Positions 35,224 to 43,702 of a stretch of 64,000 nt of DNA are shown one piece after another. The stretch comes from PALSA-612 sp963773055. Its GTDB lineage: Bacteria > Actinomycetota > Thermoleophilia > Gaiellales > Gaiellaceae. Where the stretch lies: the NCBI GenBank assembly GCA_963773055.1, contig CAVYZL010000006.1:1302001-1366000 (forward strand), given 5' to 3'. Each line of letters starts with the position of its first letter. The first letter of the stretch is position 1. A program made the translations under genes and the position numbers. The notes below the pieces were generated by a model. It was not told the origin of the DNA and searched no databases. It saw only the letters and a program-made list of their open reading frames with translations.

Positions 35224-36528
35224 CTAGCCCTTGACCTTGGTGACGACAACGAAGGCGTACGTGCCCGTGTCTGTCCCCGAGAGACGGTCGAAGCTGATCC
35301 ACTTGAGCGGGAGTGTGTCGCCGTTCCTGTCGAAGTGGAACGTGCCCATGATCCCGTTCTTGACCTTGGTCTTGAACATCTGCTGGATCACGGACTTGCG
35401 GGTGCCGTTCGACTTCGCGACCGCGTTCAGCAGGATCTGTGCCGACTGACCCTGGTAGATCGCGTACGGAGGCATGTTGCCCTTGATGTGGGCGTACTTC
35501 CGGAACGCCGCGATGTACGCCTTGCCTGTCTTCCCCAGCTTCTGGAGCGGCTGGCCCGCGTAGCTGACGTACATGCCCTGCGCGGCTTCGCCGGCACCGA
35601 GCGTTGCGGAGTACGGGGTGAAGCCGTCAGGAGCAGCGAAGAGCTTCCCCTTACCGACGGCGGCGTAGATGTCCTTCAGCAGCTTGACGCCGTTGTTGCA
35701 GACGATGCCGCCGAAGTAGACAGCCTGCGCCCCGGACGTTGCGATCTGCTGGCCGATGGCCTCGTAGCTCGTCGCCTTCGCGTCCCAGGGGACGAAACCG
35801 AGCACTTTGATGCCGAGCGTCTGTGCCCGTGCCTGGAAGGCCTGTGCCACGCCCTTCCCGAACGTCTGGTTGTCATTGAGGATGAAGACGCTCTTGATCT
35901 TCTTCGCCTTCATCAGGTCCGCGGCGGCCGGTCCCTGGAAGTCGTCCGTGGCCGCGACGCGTGCGTAGTTCCGGATGCGGGTCGGGTAGTAGATCCCCGG
36001 CTCGCCCGGGCTGTTCCACGGTGCGTTGTGGGTCAGTCCGACGTTCGTGTTCGCCGAGCTGAGCATCGCGATGGGTCCACCCGGCGCCCGGTTGAGGATC
36101 GGCACCTCGAGCTTGGCGCAGCCCGAGTTGAACGTGCCGAGCACGCCGATCAGCGTCCTCTCAGACGCATATGCGCGAGCGTTCGACGAGCACTTCGCCG
36201 AGTCCCACGCGCCGGTCTGGGCCGTCGAGTCGTCGCAGCCCTGGTAGCCGACCGAGAAGACGCCCGCCTTGAACTTGAACTGCTTCTCGAGGACGAACTG
36301 GATCGACTGCTGCATCGCGAGCAGCTGCGCACGACCCGCGCCCTGCAGTGGCAGGTCACTCGCGATTAGGTATTGGGGCTTTCCTGACCCCTTGTAGAAG
36401 ACGGGGCCGCACGATGACGACGGCAGTGCCGAGAACTTGCTGGAGCTGCCGACCGCACCGCTCGCCGCGGCCAATCCGACCACGAGCGCAGCAATGGGAA
36501 CGACAGCCAACAGTGGCTTCTTCTTCAC
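35224..36528 (-). CDS. livK: Branched-chain amino-acid-type ABC substrate-binding protein
   Basis: This is a 434-aa secreted periplasmic-binding-fold type I receptor (Leu/Ile/Val family). A signal peptide spans residues 1-27 (KKKPLLAVVPIAALVVGLAA). The ligand-binding family pattern is seen in LASDLPLQGAGRAQ-like sequence, GVLGTFNSGCAKLEVPI, VFILNDNQTFGKGVAQAF and YVSYAGQPL. GTG 36528 has a strong GGAGGAGG Shine-Dalgarno. A frame continuing to 37590 runs through the tRNA and is spurious. The actual ligand may differ from branched-chain amino acids. Confidence 0.88.
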   Translation of the reverse strand: MKKKPLLAVVPIAALVVGLAAASGAVGSSSKFSALPSSSCGPVFYKGSGKPQYLIASDLPLQGAGRAQLLAMQQSIQFVLEKQFKFKAGVFSVGYQGCDDSTAQTGAWDSAKCSSNARAYASERTLIGVLGTFNSGCAKLEVPILNRAPGGPIAMLSSANTNVGLTHNAPWNSPGEPGIYYPTRIRNYARVAATDDFQGPAAADLMKAKKIKSVFILNDNQTFGKGVAQAFQARAQTLGIKVLGFVPWDAKATSYEAIGQQIATSGAQAVYFGGIVCNNGVKLLKDIYAAVGKGKLFAAPDGFTPYSATLGAGEAAQGMYVSYAGQPLQKLGKTGKAYIAAFRKYAHIKGNMPPYAIYQGQSAQILLNAVAKSNGTRKSVIQQMFKTKVKNGIMGTFHFDRNGDTLPLKWISFDRLSGTDTGTYAFVVVTKVKG

Positions 36529-36681
36529 CTGACCTCCTCCTTCGGGCCCCGAGAAGGCCCTAGCTCGATGCAGGCGAGAAGTATCAAGCTTCCCGCATGA
36601 ACTTGCAACTTCGCTAATACAGACGCGTGTCCGACGAAAAGGTTGAGCTGCGATCGGCGCCCGCGGACCGGCCGCGAGAGT

Positions 36682-36709
36682 TCTGGGGAAACCTCCCGGT
36701 TTCCCCAGA
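36682..36709. terminator. 12-bp hairpin between tRNA-Leu and livK
   Basis: TCTGGGGAAACC is paired with GGTTTCCCCAGA around a TCCC loop. It shares CTGGGGAA/TTCCCCAG with the hairpin downstream of livK. It could end the tRNA transcript or shield the livK leader. Confidence 0.5.
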
Positions 36710-36721
36710 CCCCTTCCACCG

Positions 36722-36736
36722 GTCCGCTTCGCGGAC
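36722..36736. terminator. Short hairpin downstream of tRNA-Leu
   Basis: GTCCGC and GCGGAC form a 6-bp stem with a TTC loop, 16 nt beyond the tRNA 3' end. Confidence 0.35.
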
Positions 36737-36752
36737 GTTCGCCTTCGGCTCA

Positions 36753-36836
36753 TGCCGAAGGTGGGACTTGAACCCACACGACCCGAGGGCCACCGGATTT
36801 TGAGTCCGGCGCGTCTGCCAGTTCCGCCACTTCGGC
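36753..36836 (-). tRNA. tRNA-Leu (anticodon CAA)
   Basis: This 84-nt class II tRNA is read from 36836 to 36753. The acceptor stem GCCGAAG/CTTCGGC is followed by discriminator A. The D arm contains GGCAGACGC, the anticodon stem CCGGA/TCCGG holds loop CTCAAAA with anticodon CAA (36800-36802), a long variable arm follows, and the T arm GTGGG/CCCAC contains TTCAAGT. The 3' CCA is not encoded. It reads UUG codons, rare in this high-GC genome except as occasional starts. Confidence 0.96.
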
Positions 36837-36849
36837 GCTCGATCCAGAA

Positions 36850-36855
36850 TAGTCC
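36850..36855 (+). promoter_or_regulatory. -10 element for DDAH-like gene
   Basis: TAGTCC is followed by 6 nt and ATG 36862. This supports that ATG over the in-frame GTG 36859. Confidence 0.35.
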
Positions 36856-36861
36856 GTCGTG

Positions 36862-37714
36862 ATGCCGACGTACGGCTGCCGCTCGATGGTCGAGCCCCTC
36901 CGGCGCGTGCTCGTGCGCCCGCCGCATGCCGAGGCGGCGGCGCGCTGGCGTGAATCTGGATGGCGGGCCGAGCCGGACGCCGCGGCCCTTGCACGGGAGC
37001 ACGAGGCGGTCTGCGAGCTTCTCGCAGGCGCCGGCGCAGAGGTGATCGTCGCCGAGCCGCTCGACGACGATCCCGATGCAATCTACGCCTTCGACCCCGC
37101 GATCGCCACCGAGCACGGGGTCGTGCTCCTCCGCCCGGGGAAGACGGGACGGCGCACGGAGGTTGCAACCACGGAGACGGCATGCGGCGCGGCCGGCGTC
37201 CCGATCGCCGGACGGCTCGACGACCCCGCGACGGCCGAGGGAGGAGACTTCATCCGCCTCGACGCGGAGACGATGCTCGCGGGCCGGAGCTACCGGACGA
37301 ACGCGGACGGCATCGACGCTGTCGCGCGCCTCCTCCCGGGAGTCGAGACCGTGGCGTTCGACCTTCCGCACTGGCGCGGCGAGGCCGAGGTGATGCACCT
37401 CCTCTCGTTGATCTCGCCGATCGACGTCGACCTGGCCGTCGCCTACCTGCCGCTGCTGCCCGTTCGCCTCGCAGAGCTGCTCGCGCGAGAGGGACATCGA
37501 GCTCGTGCCGGTGCCCGACGGCGAGTTCGAGTCGATGGGGACGAACGTCCTCGCCCTGGCGCCGCGCGTCGTTCTCGCGCTCGAAGGCAACCCGGAAACG
37601 CGCCGCCGTCTCGAACGGGCCGGTGTGGAAGTGATCGTCTACCGCGGTGAGGAGATCTCGCGCAAGGGCGACGGCGGTCCTACCTGCTTGACGCTGCCAC
37701 TGTTCCGCGGGTAA
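36862..37714 (+). CDS. Dimethylarginine dimethylaminohydrolase-like / amidinotransferase-fold hydrolase (frameshifted)
   Basis: This is a guanidine-modifying hydrolase of the DDAH/arginine deiminase superfamily, about 283 aa after correction. The substrate Glu/Asp motif EGGDF and a region equivalent to the catalytic His (GEAEVMHLLSLIS) are in the first frame. The catalytic Cys (GGPTCLTLPL) and the segment PVPDGEFESMGTNVLAL are in the second. One extra G in GAGGGAC at 37489-37493 separates them. The product is probably citrulline from methylated arginine or a related reaction; the exact substrate is unknown. Confidence 0.82.
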
Positions 37715-37788
37715 CGAGGATCACGCGCATCTCTGCCGTCACGGCCTGCTCGGTGACGTCGAGCTCCGGCTGAGCGCTGAGCCATCAG

Positions 37789-39204
37789 TCATGCACGTAG
37801 CTCGGCGAGCGGGAACGAGCGATGGGCGCGAGGCGGGACGAGAAAGTTCTGGCGATGCGTCGTCTGGAGCACGGCATTGAAGCCCTGTCCGCGCGAGTTC
37901 GGCTCGAAGGGGAGCTTCGTCCCGTCGGGGAGCACGCCGTCCATCGCCAGCCGGTTGCGTTCGAAGTCGTCGCTGGACGGGTTGAAGACGACGAAATGAA
38001 GCCCGGCAGCGGGCTCGGCGACGAACGCATCCGTCTCGCGGTTCGCGGTCCAGAAGAACGGGTTGTCCAGCGTGTTGAAGTCCGCTCGTTGCGGAACGGC
38101 CGTTCCGGCCGGATAGTGCGTCCCGTCCGGGCCGGTAAAAGCCGTCTGGAGCCGCGACGAGGTCTGGATCGACCCGGAGTGGCCGATGCGGAGCGTTGCG
38201 TGGTAGTCGGCGGTCACGTCGGCGGGCGTCTGGACGTCGTCCGGTCCCTGCGGGACCGTGAGCGTCGCCTCCTCGACCTCGAGCCCCGGCCGGAAGGTCG
38301 TGTCGACCCGCTCGCGGTGGTCGAAGTTCAGGTACCACGCCTCGAGGTTCTCGTACAGGTGGGAGAGATGCATGCTCGTCCCGTGGGCGAAGTACCCGCT
38401 CGATCCGAGATCGACGAAACCGAGCGTCTCGAAGTTTGCGATCCTCGCGGGGCCGAGGCCAGCCTTCTGTGTCGACGTGAAGCCGAGGAACAGCTCCGCC
38501 GTGTCGGGGATCAGATCCGCCCCGGGCACGCCCGCAGCCGTCGCCATCTGCTTCGGCAGGCTCTTCGAGCCGTGGAACCCTCCCCCGACGAATCCCTTGC
38601 GGATGCTCGTGACGCGGAAGATGTCGTCGAGCTCCGTGAACAGCGTTTTCGCTCCGTCCGCGATGTGGTCGAGGCGGTCGCTCCGCAGGAGGATCGCGAC
38701 ATGGTTCTCCTCGAGACGCGTCCCGGCCGGGTCGCTGGGGAAGCGGATCGCGTCGGCGAGTGCGCGAACGGTCTTCTTCTGGGTAGCCGTCGCGCGCTTG
38801 TCGACGGGCAGGTGTCGCGCCGCCTGCCGCGGGACGTAGCGGTCGAAGTACGGCATGCCCCAGGCGACGGTGATGCCGAGCCCGGCCGGCGTCCGGTCGT
38901 AGCGGGACTCGAGTTGCCGGATCGCGCTCTCGAAGGTCTCGGCCGCCTCCGTCAGATCTGCCGGCCGCGGCGAGACCGCGAGCGTGGCCGTGACGATCTG
39001 GTGATGAAGCGGCGGGACGAGGACCTCGACATCGTTGTCGACGACGACGCCAATCCCGTCCAGGAGATGCTGCTCGGGCGGCGCCGGTCCCGCTGCGGGT
39101 CGCGACGGAGAGTCCGCCAGCTTGTCGACGAGCTCGTAGACACCGGCCGCAGCGAGTGCCCCGGCAGCCGCGCTGCCGAGCAGTGCCCGTCGCGTGAGGC
39201 GCAT
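37789..39204 (-). CDS. Tat-exported DUF7405/DyP-peroxidase-like protein
   Basis: This is a 471-aa protein with a twin-arginine signal (RLTRRALLGSAAAGALAAAG). Its internal pattern (GLGITVAWGMPYFDRYV, RKGFVGGGFHG, LFLGFTSTQKAG, MHLSHLYENLEAWY, GLHFVVFNPS) resembles exported proteins annotated as DUF7405, distantly related to dye-decolorising peroxidases. The haem ligands of a true DyP enzyme could not be assigned, so peroxidase activity is not claimed. It begins 1 nt after a lipoprotein gene in a three-gene unit. The 74-nt gap on its 3' side holds nothing recognisable. Confidence 0.6.
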   Translation of the reverse strand: MRLTRRALLGSAAAGALAAAGVYELVDKLADSPSRPAAGPAPPEQHLLDGIGVVVDNDVEVLVPPLHHQIVTATLAVSPRPADLTEAAETFESAIRQLESRYDRTPAGLGITVAWGMPYFDRYVPRQAARHLPVDKRATATQKKTVRALADAIRFPSDPAGTRLEENHVAILLRSDRLDHIADGAKTLFTELDDIFRVTSIRKGFVGGGFHGSKSLPKQMATAAGVPGADLIPDTAELFLGFTSTQKAGLGPARIANFETLGFVDLGSSGYFAHGTSMHLSHLYENLEAWYLNFDHRERVDTTFRPGLEVEEATLTVPQGPDDVQTPADVTADYHATLRIGHSGSIQTSSRLQTAFTGPDGTHYPAGTAVPQRADFNTLDNPFFWTANRETDAFVAEPAAGLHFVVFNPSSDDFERNRLAMDGVLPDGTKLPFEPNSRGQGFNAVLQTTHRQNFLVPPRAHRSFPLAELRA

Positions 39205-39205
39205 G

Positions 39206-39832
39206 TCAGACCGTCGGCTCGAGCGGAACGAAGCCGCGGATGATGCGCTCGAGGTTCTTCACGACCTGCGCGTACGAGTACGGCGACACCACGTGCTCCG
39301 AGACCGTGTACAGCGATCCGCCGTGGCGCCAGAGGTAGAGGACGTGCCACTCGTCGATGCCCTGATTGACCGTGTACGCGGTGGCCGTGATCGAGCCGAG
39401 CCTCTTCGTTGCCCCGCGATCGGCGAAGCACGGAACCGATCCGTGGACCGTCTTCCCTTCGACCGTGCGGGTCGTCTGGCAGCTGGGGATCGTCGTCCGC
39501 CCCGGATAGCCCCGGAAGTTGAGGTGCACCTCGCGGCTGACGCCCGCGTCCTGGTCGAGCCAGAGGAAGCTGACGAGATAGGAGCGGTCCTTGCTCACCC
39601 AGCGGCCGTTCTTGTAGATGCCGTTGATGCGGGCGTCCACCGGCTCGGGCATCCAGCCCGGGCAGTAGACGGTTGCGCCGACATCGTTCGCAAGCTTCTG
39701 CCAATCCGCCTTCCACGCTTTCGGGCAGGTCGTGGCGGGCGCCCCGGTGGCGCTTGTCGTCGCGGCGTCCTTGCCGCCGCAGCCGGCGACGAGCACCGCG
39801 CCGGCAGCGAGGAGGATTGCGATTCGTGTCAC
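39206..39832 (-). CDS. Lipoprotein of unknown function
   Basis: This is a 208-aa lipid-anchored extracytoplasmic protein. The signal peptide ends in lipobox LVAGC (residues 14-18). The mature domain has four or more cysteines (TTCPKAW, TVYCPGWMP, PSCQTT, VPCFADR) that could form disulfides, and a WHVLYLWRHGGSLYTVSEHV region. No family was recognised. The GTG start at 39832 overlaps the stop of the upstream gene as GTGA, and it also has its own TACCCT at 9 nt. Confidence 0.72.
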   Translation of the reverse strand: MTRIAILLAAGAVLVAGCGGKDAATTSATGAPATTCPKAWKADWQKLANDVGATVYCPGWMPEPVDARINGIYKNGRWVSKDRSYLVSFLWLDQDAGVSREVHLNFRGYPGRTTIPSCQTTRTVEGKTVHGSVPCFADRGATKRLGSITATAYTVNQGIDEWHVLYLWRHGGSLYTVSEHVVSPYSYAQVVKNLERIIRGFVPLEPTV

Positions 39833-40383
39833 GACCCAAACAGGGTAGCCACGTGCTCGAGGTCGATGAGCGCTGCATCGACTCCGGCACGTTCGAGCGC
39901 GGCCAGATCCTCACTCGTCGGCGCCGCGAGAGCTGCGATCGCGAGCTTCCCGGCCGGAAGGTCGGAGAGCAGCTCGAGCACCCGCGCCACGCCGTCCAGC
40001 TCCTCGTAGTCTGGCGAGAGGAGGACGATCTCGGGATCGAGCTCCGCGAGCACACGCTCCAGCTCGTCCTCGTCTCGGATCTCGACCACGCATTCGAGGC
40101 CGATCGCACCTGCCTCGCCGTAGCGCTCGAGAAGCGCGTCGTCGCCCTCGCCGGCCACGAGCAGCCATCCGTCGGCGCCGGACGCGCCGGCTTCCGCGGG
40201 CGTGCCCCCGCGCACGGCGACCGGCAGGACATCGTCCGCCGGCACACCGCCCGGAGGGACGAGCAAGCCGACGGCGTCACCCGCGATCGTGGACGGGGCT
40301 GCTGCGTCGGGGCCTATCTCGACGAGGATCGAGATCCCATCTCCCTCGGAGATCGACTCGCTCAGGCGACGCCGGTCGGCCAC
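39829..40383 (-). CDS. Unknown protein, possibly a degenerate indole-glycerol-phosphate-synthase-like barrel
   Basis: This is a 184-aa cytoplasmic protein. Its order of elements, RRLSESISEG then ISILVEIG, then GADGWLLVAGEGDDALLERY, LECVVEIRDEDELERVL and finally TSEDLAALERAGVDAALIDL, follows the second strands and helices of TrpC-type barrels. The catalytic lysines and phosphate-binding glycines are missing. It is therefore at best a degenerate relative, and this is a weak call. The GTG start at 40383 has TACGAT 8 nt upstream. It heads the unit with the lipoprotein and Tat protein. Confidence 0.6.
   Translation of the reverse strand: MADRRRLSESISEGDGISILVEIGPDAAAPSTIAGDAVGLLVPPGGVPADDVLPVAVRGGTPAEAGASGADGWLLVAGEGDDALLERYGEAGAIGLECVVEIRDEDELERVLAELDPEIVLLSPDYEELDGVARVLELLSDLPAGKLAIAALAAPTSEDLAALERAGVDAALIDLEHVATLFGS
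39842..39847 (-). promoter_or_regulatory. -10 element for lipoprotein gene
   Basis: TACCCT (minus strand) ends 9 nt before GTG 39832, inside the 3' end of the upstream gene. Confidence 0.3.
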
Positions 40384-40391
40384 GCTCGGAG

Positions 40392-40397
40392 ATCGTA
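40392..40397 (-). promoter_or_regulatory. -10 element of the 40383-37789 unit
   Basis: TACGAT (minus strand) ends 8 nt before GTG 40383. Confidence 0.4.
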
Positions 40398-40414
40398 GTA
40401 CGAGGGCGCGCCGC

Positions 40415-41212
40415 TCAGCGCCCGATCGGGTGCCAGACCGTCTTCAGCTCGAGAAACGACGCGATCTCCCACAGGCTCTGGCCGGTCGGCTCGCCCCGCA
40501 CGACGCGCTTGACGTTCTCGGCGGCCGTGCGCTCGAGCTCCGTGGCATCGCCATCTGCGCCCGCGAGGTCGATCGCATTCACGTCCATGTGCGCGGCGAG
40601 CCACGGCGCGAGCTCTGCCTTCACGCCGGTGAGGATGTTGACCACGCCTCCCGGCAAATCCGAGGTCGCAAGCGCCTCCGCAAGCTCGACCGCAGCCAGC
40701 GGGTGGCGCTCCGAGGCGACACACACGACGGCGTTGCCACCGACCATCGCCGGCGCGAGGCGCGTGACGATGCCGCTCAGCGGCGGCTCGTCGGGGCAGA
40801 GGATGCCGACGACGCCCGTCGGCTCCGGCACCGTGAAGTTGAAGTACGGACCGGCGACGGGGTTCGACGAGCCGAGCGCCTGCGCGAGCTTGTCGGCCCA
40901 ACCGGCGTACCAGACCATGCGGTCGATCGCCTCGTCGACCTCGGTCTCCCCCGTCGAGACGGCGGCGAGATCCGTGCGGCGCGCCTCCATCATCTCGGCT
41001 ACGCGGTAGAGAATCTGACCACGGTTGTACGCGGTCCGGCCTGCCCAGCCCGGGAACGCGGCGCGCGCCGCGCGGACGGCGTCGCGCAGGTCCTTGCGTG
41101 ACGCGCGCGCGACGTTCTGGCCCTCCACCTCGAGCGAGCGCCCGGACTCGGAGCGCGGAAACTCTCCTCCGATGTAGAGCTTGTACGTCTTCTTGACGGG
41201 CAGCCTCGTCAT
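40415..41212 (-). CDS. Short aldehyde-dehydrogenase-fold protein lacking the catalytic domain
   Basis: This is a 265-aa protein that aligns with the N-terminal, NAD-binding half of aldehyde dehydrogenases (YKLYIGGEFPRSESGRSLEV, PTGVVGILCPDEPPLSG, SDLPGGVVNILTG). It ends before the catalytic cysteine domain. It cannot oxidise aldehydes alone and may be a partner or regulator of the full-length enzyme encoded just upstream. ATG 41212 overlaps that gene's stop as ATGA. Its clean ends suggest an evolved short form rather than a recent truncation. Confidence 0.8.
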   Translation of the reverse strand: MTRLPVKKTYKLYIGGEFPRSESGRSLEVEGQNVARASRKDLRDAVRAARAAFPGWAGRTAYNRGQILYRVAEMMEARRTDLAAVSTGETEVDEAIDRMVWYAGWADKLAQALGSSNPVAGPYFNFTVPEPTGVVGILCPDEPPLSGIVTRLAPAMVGGNAVVCVASERHPLAAVELAEALATSDLPGGVVNILTGVKAELAPWLAAHMDVNAIDLAGADGDATELERTAAENVKRVVRGEPTGQSLWEIASFLELKTVWHPIGR

Positions 41213-42687
41213 CGGTCGAGTGCGAGATAGGGCTCGAGCCCGTGGCGTCCGCCCTCGCGGCCGAAGCCGGATTCCTTGTAGCCGCCGAACGGCGAGGACG
41301 GGTCGAAGCGGTTGAACGTGTTCGCCCAGACGACGCCGGCCCGCAGCCGCTCTGCCATCCAGAGGATCCGCGAGCCCTTGTCCGTCCAGACACCGGCCGA
41401 CAGCCCGTAGGGCGTGTTGTTCGCCTTCTCGACCGCTTCGTCGGGCGTCCGGAAGGTGAGCACGGAGAGCACCGGGCCGAAGATCTCCTCCTGCGCGATC
41501 CGGTAGCTCTGGGCGACCTCGGTGAAGACCGTCGGCGCGAACCAGTATCCGCGCTCGGGCAGCCGGCACGGCGGCTGGTAGATCTCGGCGCCCTCCTCCT
41601 CGCCCGCCTTCACGAGCTCCGTGATCTTGTCGAGCTGCTGGCGGGAGTTGATGGCGCCGATGTCCGTGTTCTTGTCGAGCGGGTCGCCGACGCGCAGCGT
41701 GCCCATCCGCCGCTTCAGCTTGCGGATCACGTCCTCGTACACGGACTCCTGCACGAGCAGGCGCGAGCCCGCGCAGCACACGTGGCCCTGGTTGAAGTAG
41801 ATGCCGTTGACGATGCCTTCGACTGCTTGGTCGAGCGGCGCGTCGTCGAAGATCACGTTTGCCGCCTTGCCGCCGAGCTCGAGCGTCAGCCGCTTCCCCG
41901 TTCCGGCGACCTGGCGCTGGATCGCCTTGCCGACCTCGGTCGAGCCCGTGAAGGCGATCTTCTCGACGTCGGCTGTGACGAGATCCGCCCCCGTCCGCCC
42001 GTCGCCCGTGACGATGTTGACGACGCCGGCTGGCAGCTCGGCCTGGCGGAGGACGTCGCAGAAGAGAAGCGCGGTCAGCGGCGTCGTCTCGGCGGGCTTG
42101 AGCACGACCGTGTTCCCGGTCGCGAGCGCCGGCGCGATCTTCCAGGCGAGCATCAACAGCGGGAAGTTCCACGGGATGATCTGCCCCGCGACGCCGAGCG
42201 ATCGAGGAACACGGTTCGGAAACGCGTACTCGAGCTTGTCCGCCCAGCCCGCGTAGTAGAAGAAATGCGCCGCGGCGAGCGGCAGGTCGACGTCGCGTGA
42301 CTCGCGGATCGGCTTGCCGCCGTTCAAGGACTCGAGGACGGCGAACTCGCGGGCTCGTTCCTGCAGCAGGCGCGAGATCCGGAACAGGTACTTCGCGCGC
42401 TCGGAGCCCGGGAGCCCCGACCAGCCGTTCTCGTACGCCCCGCGCGCCGCGTCCACCGCGAGCTTCACGTCCTCTGGCCCCGCCTGCGCGACCTCCGCGA
42501 GCGGCTCCTCCGTCGCCGGGCTGATCGTCGTGTACCACTCACCGGAGCGCGGCTCCACCCAGTCGCCCCCGACGAACAGGCCGTAGCGCTCGTCGATCGA
42601 GACGATGTCGCGCGCCTCCGGGGCGTCGGCATAGTCCCAGCCCGACTCGACGGGCAGTCCGCGGCTCTTCTTCTCGAGCTCCGTCAT
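41209..42687 (-). CDS. Aldehyde dehydrogenase family protein
   Basis: This is a 492-aa NAD(P)-dependent aldehyde dehydrogenase. It has the PWNFPLLMLAWKIAPALATG segment, the NAD loop FTGSTEVGKAI, the catalytic Glu in LELGGKAANVI, and the catalytic Cys in FNQGHVCCAGSR. Placed directly after deoC, it may oxidise the acetaldehyde released by deoxyribose-phosphate aldolase; this is inference from context. Its ATG at 42687 overlaps the deoC stop. Confidence 0.92.
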   Translation of the reverse strand: MTELEKKSRGLPVESGWDYADAPEARDIVSIDERYGLFVGGDWVEPRSGEWYTTISPATEEPLAEVAQAGPEDVKLAVDAARGAYENGWSGLPGSERAKYLFRISRLLQERAREFAVLESLNGGKPIRESRDVDLPLAAAHFFYYAGWADKLEYAFPNRVPRSLGVAGQIIPWNFPLLMLAWKIAPALATGNTVVLKPAETTPLTALLFCDVLRQAELPAGVVNIVTGDGRTGADLVTADVEKIAFTGSTEVGKAIQRQVAGTGKRLTLELGGKAANVIFDDAPLDQAVEGIVNGIYFNQGHVCCAGSRLLVQESVYEDVIRKLKRRMGTLRVGDPLDKNTDIGAINSRQQLDKITELVKAGEEEGAEIYQPPCRLPERGYWFAPTVFTEVAQSYRIAQEEIFGPVLSVLTFRTPDEAVEKANNTPYGLSAGVWTDKGSRILWMAERLRAGVVWANTFNRFDPSSPFGGYKESGFGREGGRHGLEPYLALDR

Positions 42688-43625
42688 CAGTCGATCGTGA
42701 AGTAGTCCGGGCTCTGGTAGCGGCCCGTCCGCTCCTTCCGCAGCTGCATCAGCACGTCGTTCAGGAGCGAGGAGGCGCCGAACCGGTAGAGGTCTGGCGT
42801 CAGCCAGTCGGGGCCAAGCGTCTCGTAGAGCTGCACGAGGTACTGCACGGCCTGCTTCGCGTGCCGGATCCCGCCCGCGGGCTTCATGCCGACCTTGCGA
42901 CCCGTCTCGTCGTGGACGTCACGGATCGCCTCGAGCATGACCAGCGTGACGGGAAGCGTGGCGGCTTGAGGCAGCTTGCCCGTTGATGTCTTGATGAAGT
43001 CGGCGCCGGCCGCCATCGCGAGGATCGACGCCCGGCGCACGTTGTCGTACGTCCCGAGCTCGCCGACCTCGAGGATCACCTTCAGGTGCGCCGGGCTGGC
43101 GGCGTCCTTCACGCGCACGATCTCGTCGTAGACCTTCGCGTAGCGGCCGGAGAGGAACGCGCCGCGGTCGATCACCATGTCGACCTCGTCGGCGCCCATC
43201 GCGACAACTTCCTCGGTCTCCCGCACCTTGACGTCGATCGGCGACTGGCCGGACGGGAAGGCGGTCGCGACCGAGGCGACCTTGACTGCGGTACCGCGCA
43301 GGCGGTCGACGGCGGTCGGCACGAGGTTGGGATAAACGCAGACGGCCGCTACGGACGGGGTCGACGGCTCGGCTGGGTCGGGCCGCACGGCCTTCGAGCA
43401 GAGGGCTGCCACCTTCCCGGGCGTGTCCTGCCCTTCGAGCGTCGTCAGGTCCATCATCCGGATCGCGAGCTCGAGCGCGAACACCTTCGACTCCCGCTTG
43501 ATCGACCGGCGCGAAAGCGACGCGGCACGTTCCTCGACCGCGACCTCGTCGACGGAGCCGATGCGCGGAAGACGCGGCTCGAGAGGCAGCTCGAAGCCCG
43601 CGGGCAGCGCGGGGGCGTTGGCCAT
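42687..43625 (-). CDS. deoC: Deoxyribose-phosphate aldolase
   Basis: This is a 312-aa class I aldolase that splits 2-deoxyribose-5-phosphate into glyceraldehyde-3-phosphate and acetaldehyde during deoxynucleoside breakdown. The Schiff-base lysine is in FIKTSTGK, with further active-site residues in LKVILEVGEL and VGMKPAGGIR. It is longer than enterobacterial DeoC because of an N-terminal 60-residue extension, common in this lineage. ATG 43625 has TACACT 7 nt upstream and appears leaderless. Confidence 0.94.
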   Translation of the reverse strand: MANAPALPAGFELPLEPRLPRIGSVDEVAVEERAASLSRRSIKRESKVFALELAIRMMDLTTLEGQDTPGKVAALCSKAVRPDPAEPSTPSVAAVCVYPNLVPTAVDRLRGTAVKVASVATAFPSGQSPIDVKVRETEEVVAMGADEVDMVIDRGAFLSGRYAKVYDEIVRVKDAASPAHLKVILEVGELGTYDNVRRASILAMAAGADFIKTSTGKLPQAATLPVTLVMLEAIRDVHDETGRKVGMKPAGGIRHAKQAVQYLVQLYETLGPDWLTPDLYRFGASSLLNDVLMQLRKERTGRYQSPDYFTID

Positions 43626-43632
43626 CTGCCTG

Positions 43633-43638
43633 AGTGTA
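43633..43638 (-). promoter_or_regulatory. -10 element of deoC
   Basis: TACACT (minus strand) ends 7 nt before ATG 43625. Confidence 0.45.
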
Positions 43639-43702
43639 GTCCGCGGCCCGCCGGCAGTCGCCTATGCTCACTGGTCCCGGCTTCACAACCATTGGAGGGA
43701 TG

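Noticed and set aside
35224..37590. 788-codon open frame through livK, the tRNA and the DDAH-like gene
   Set aside because: Only the part from GTG 36528, behind a strong Shine-Dalgarno and signal peptide, is a real protein; the rest reads across tRNA-Leu.
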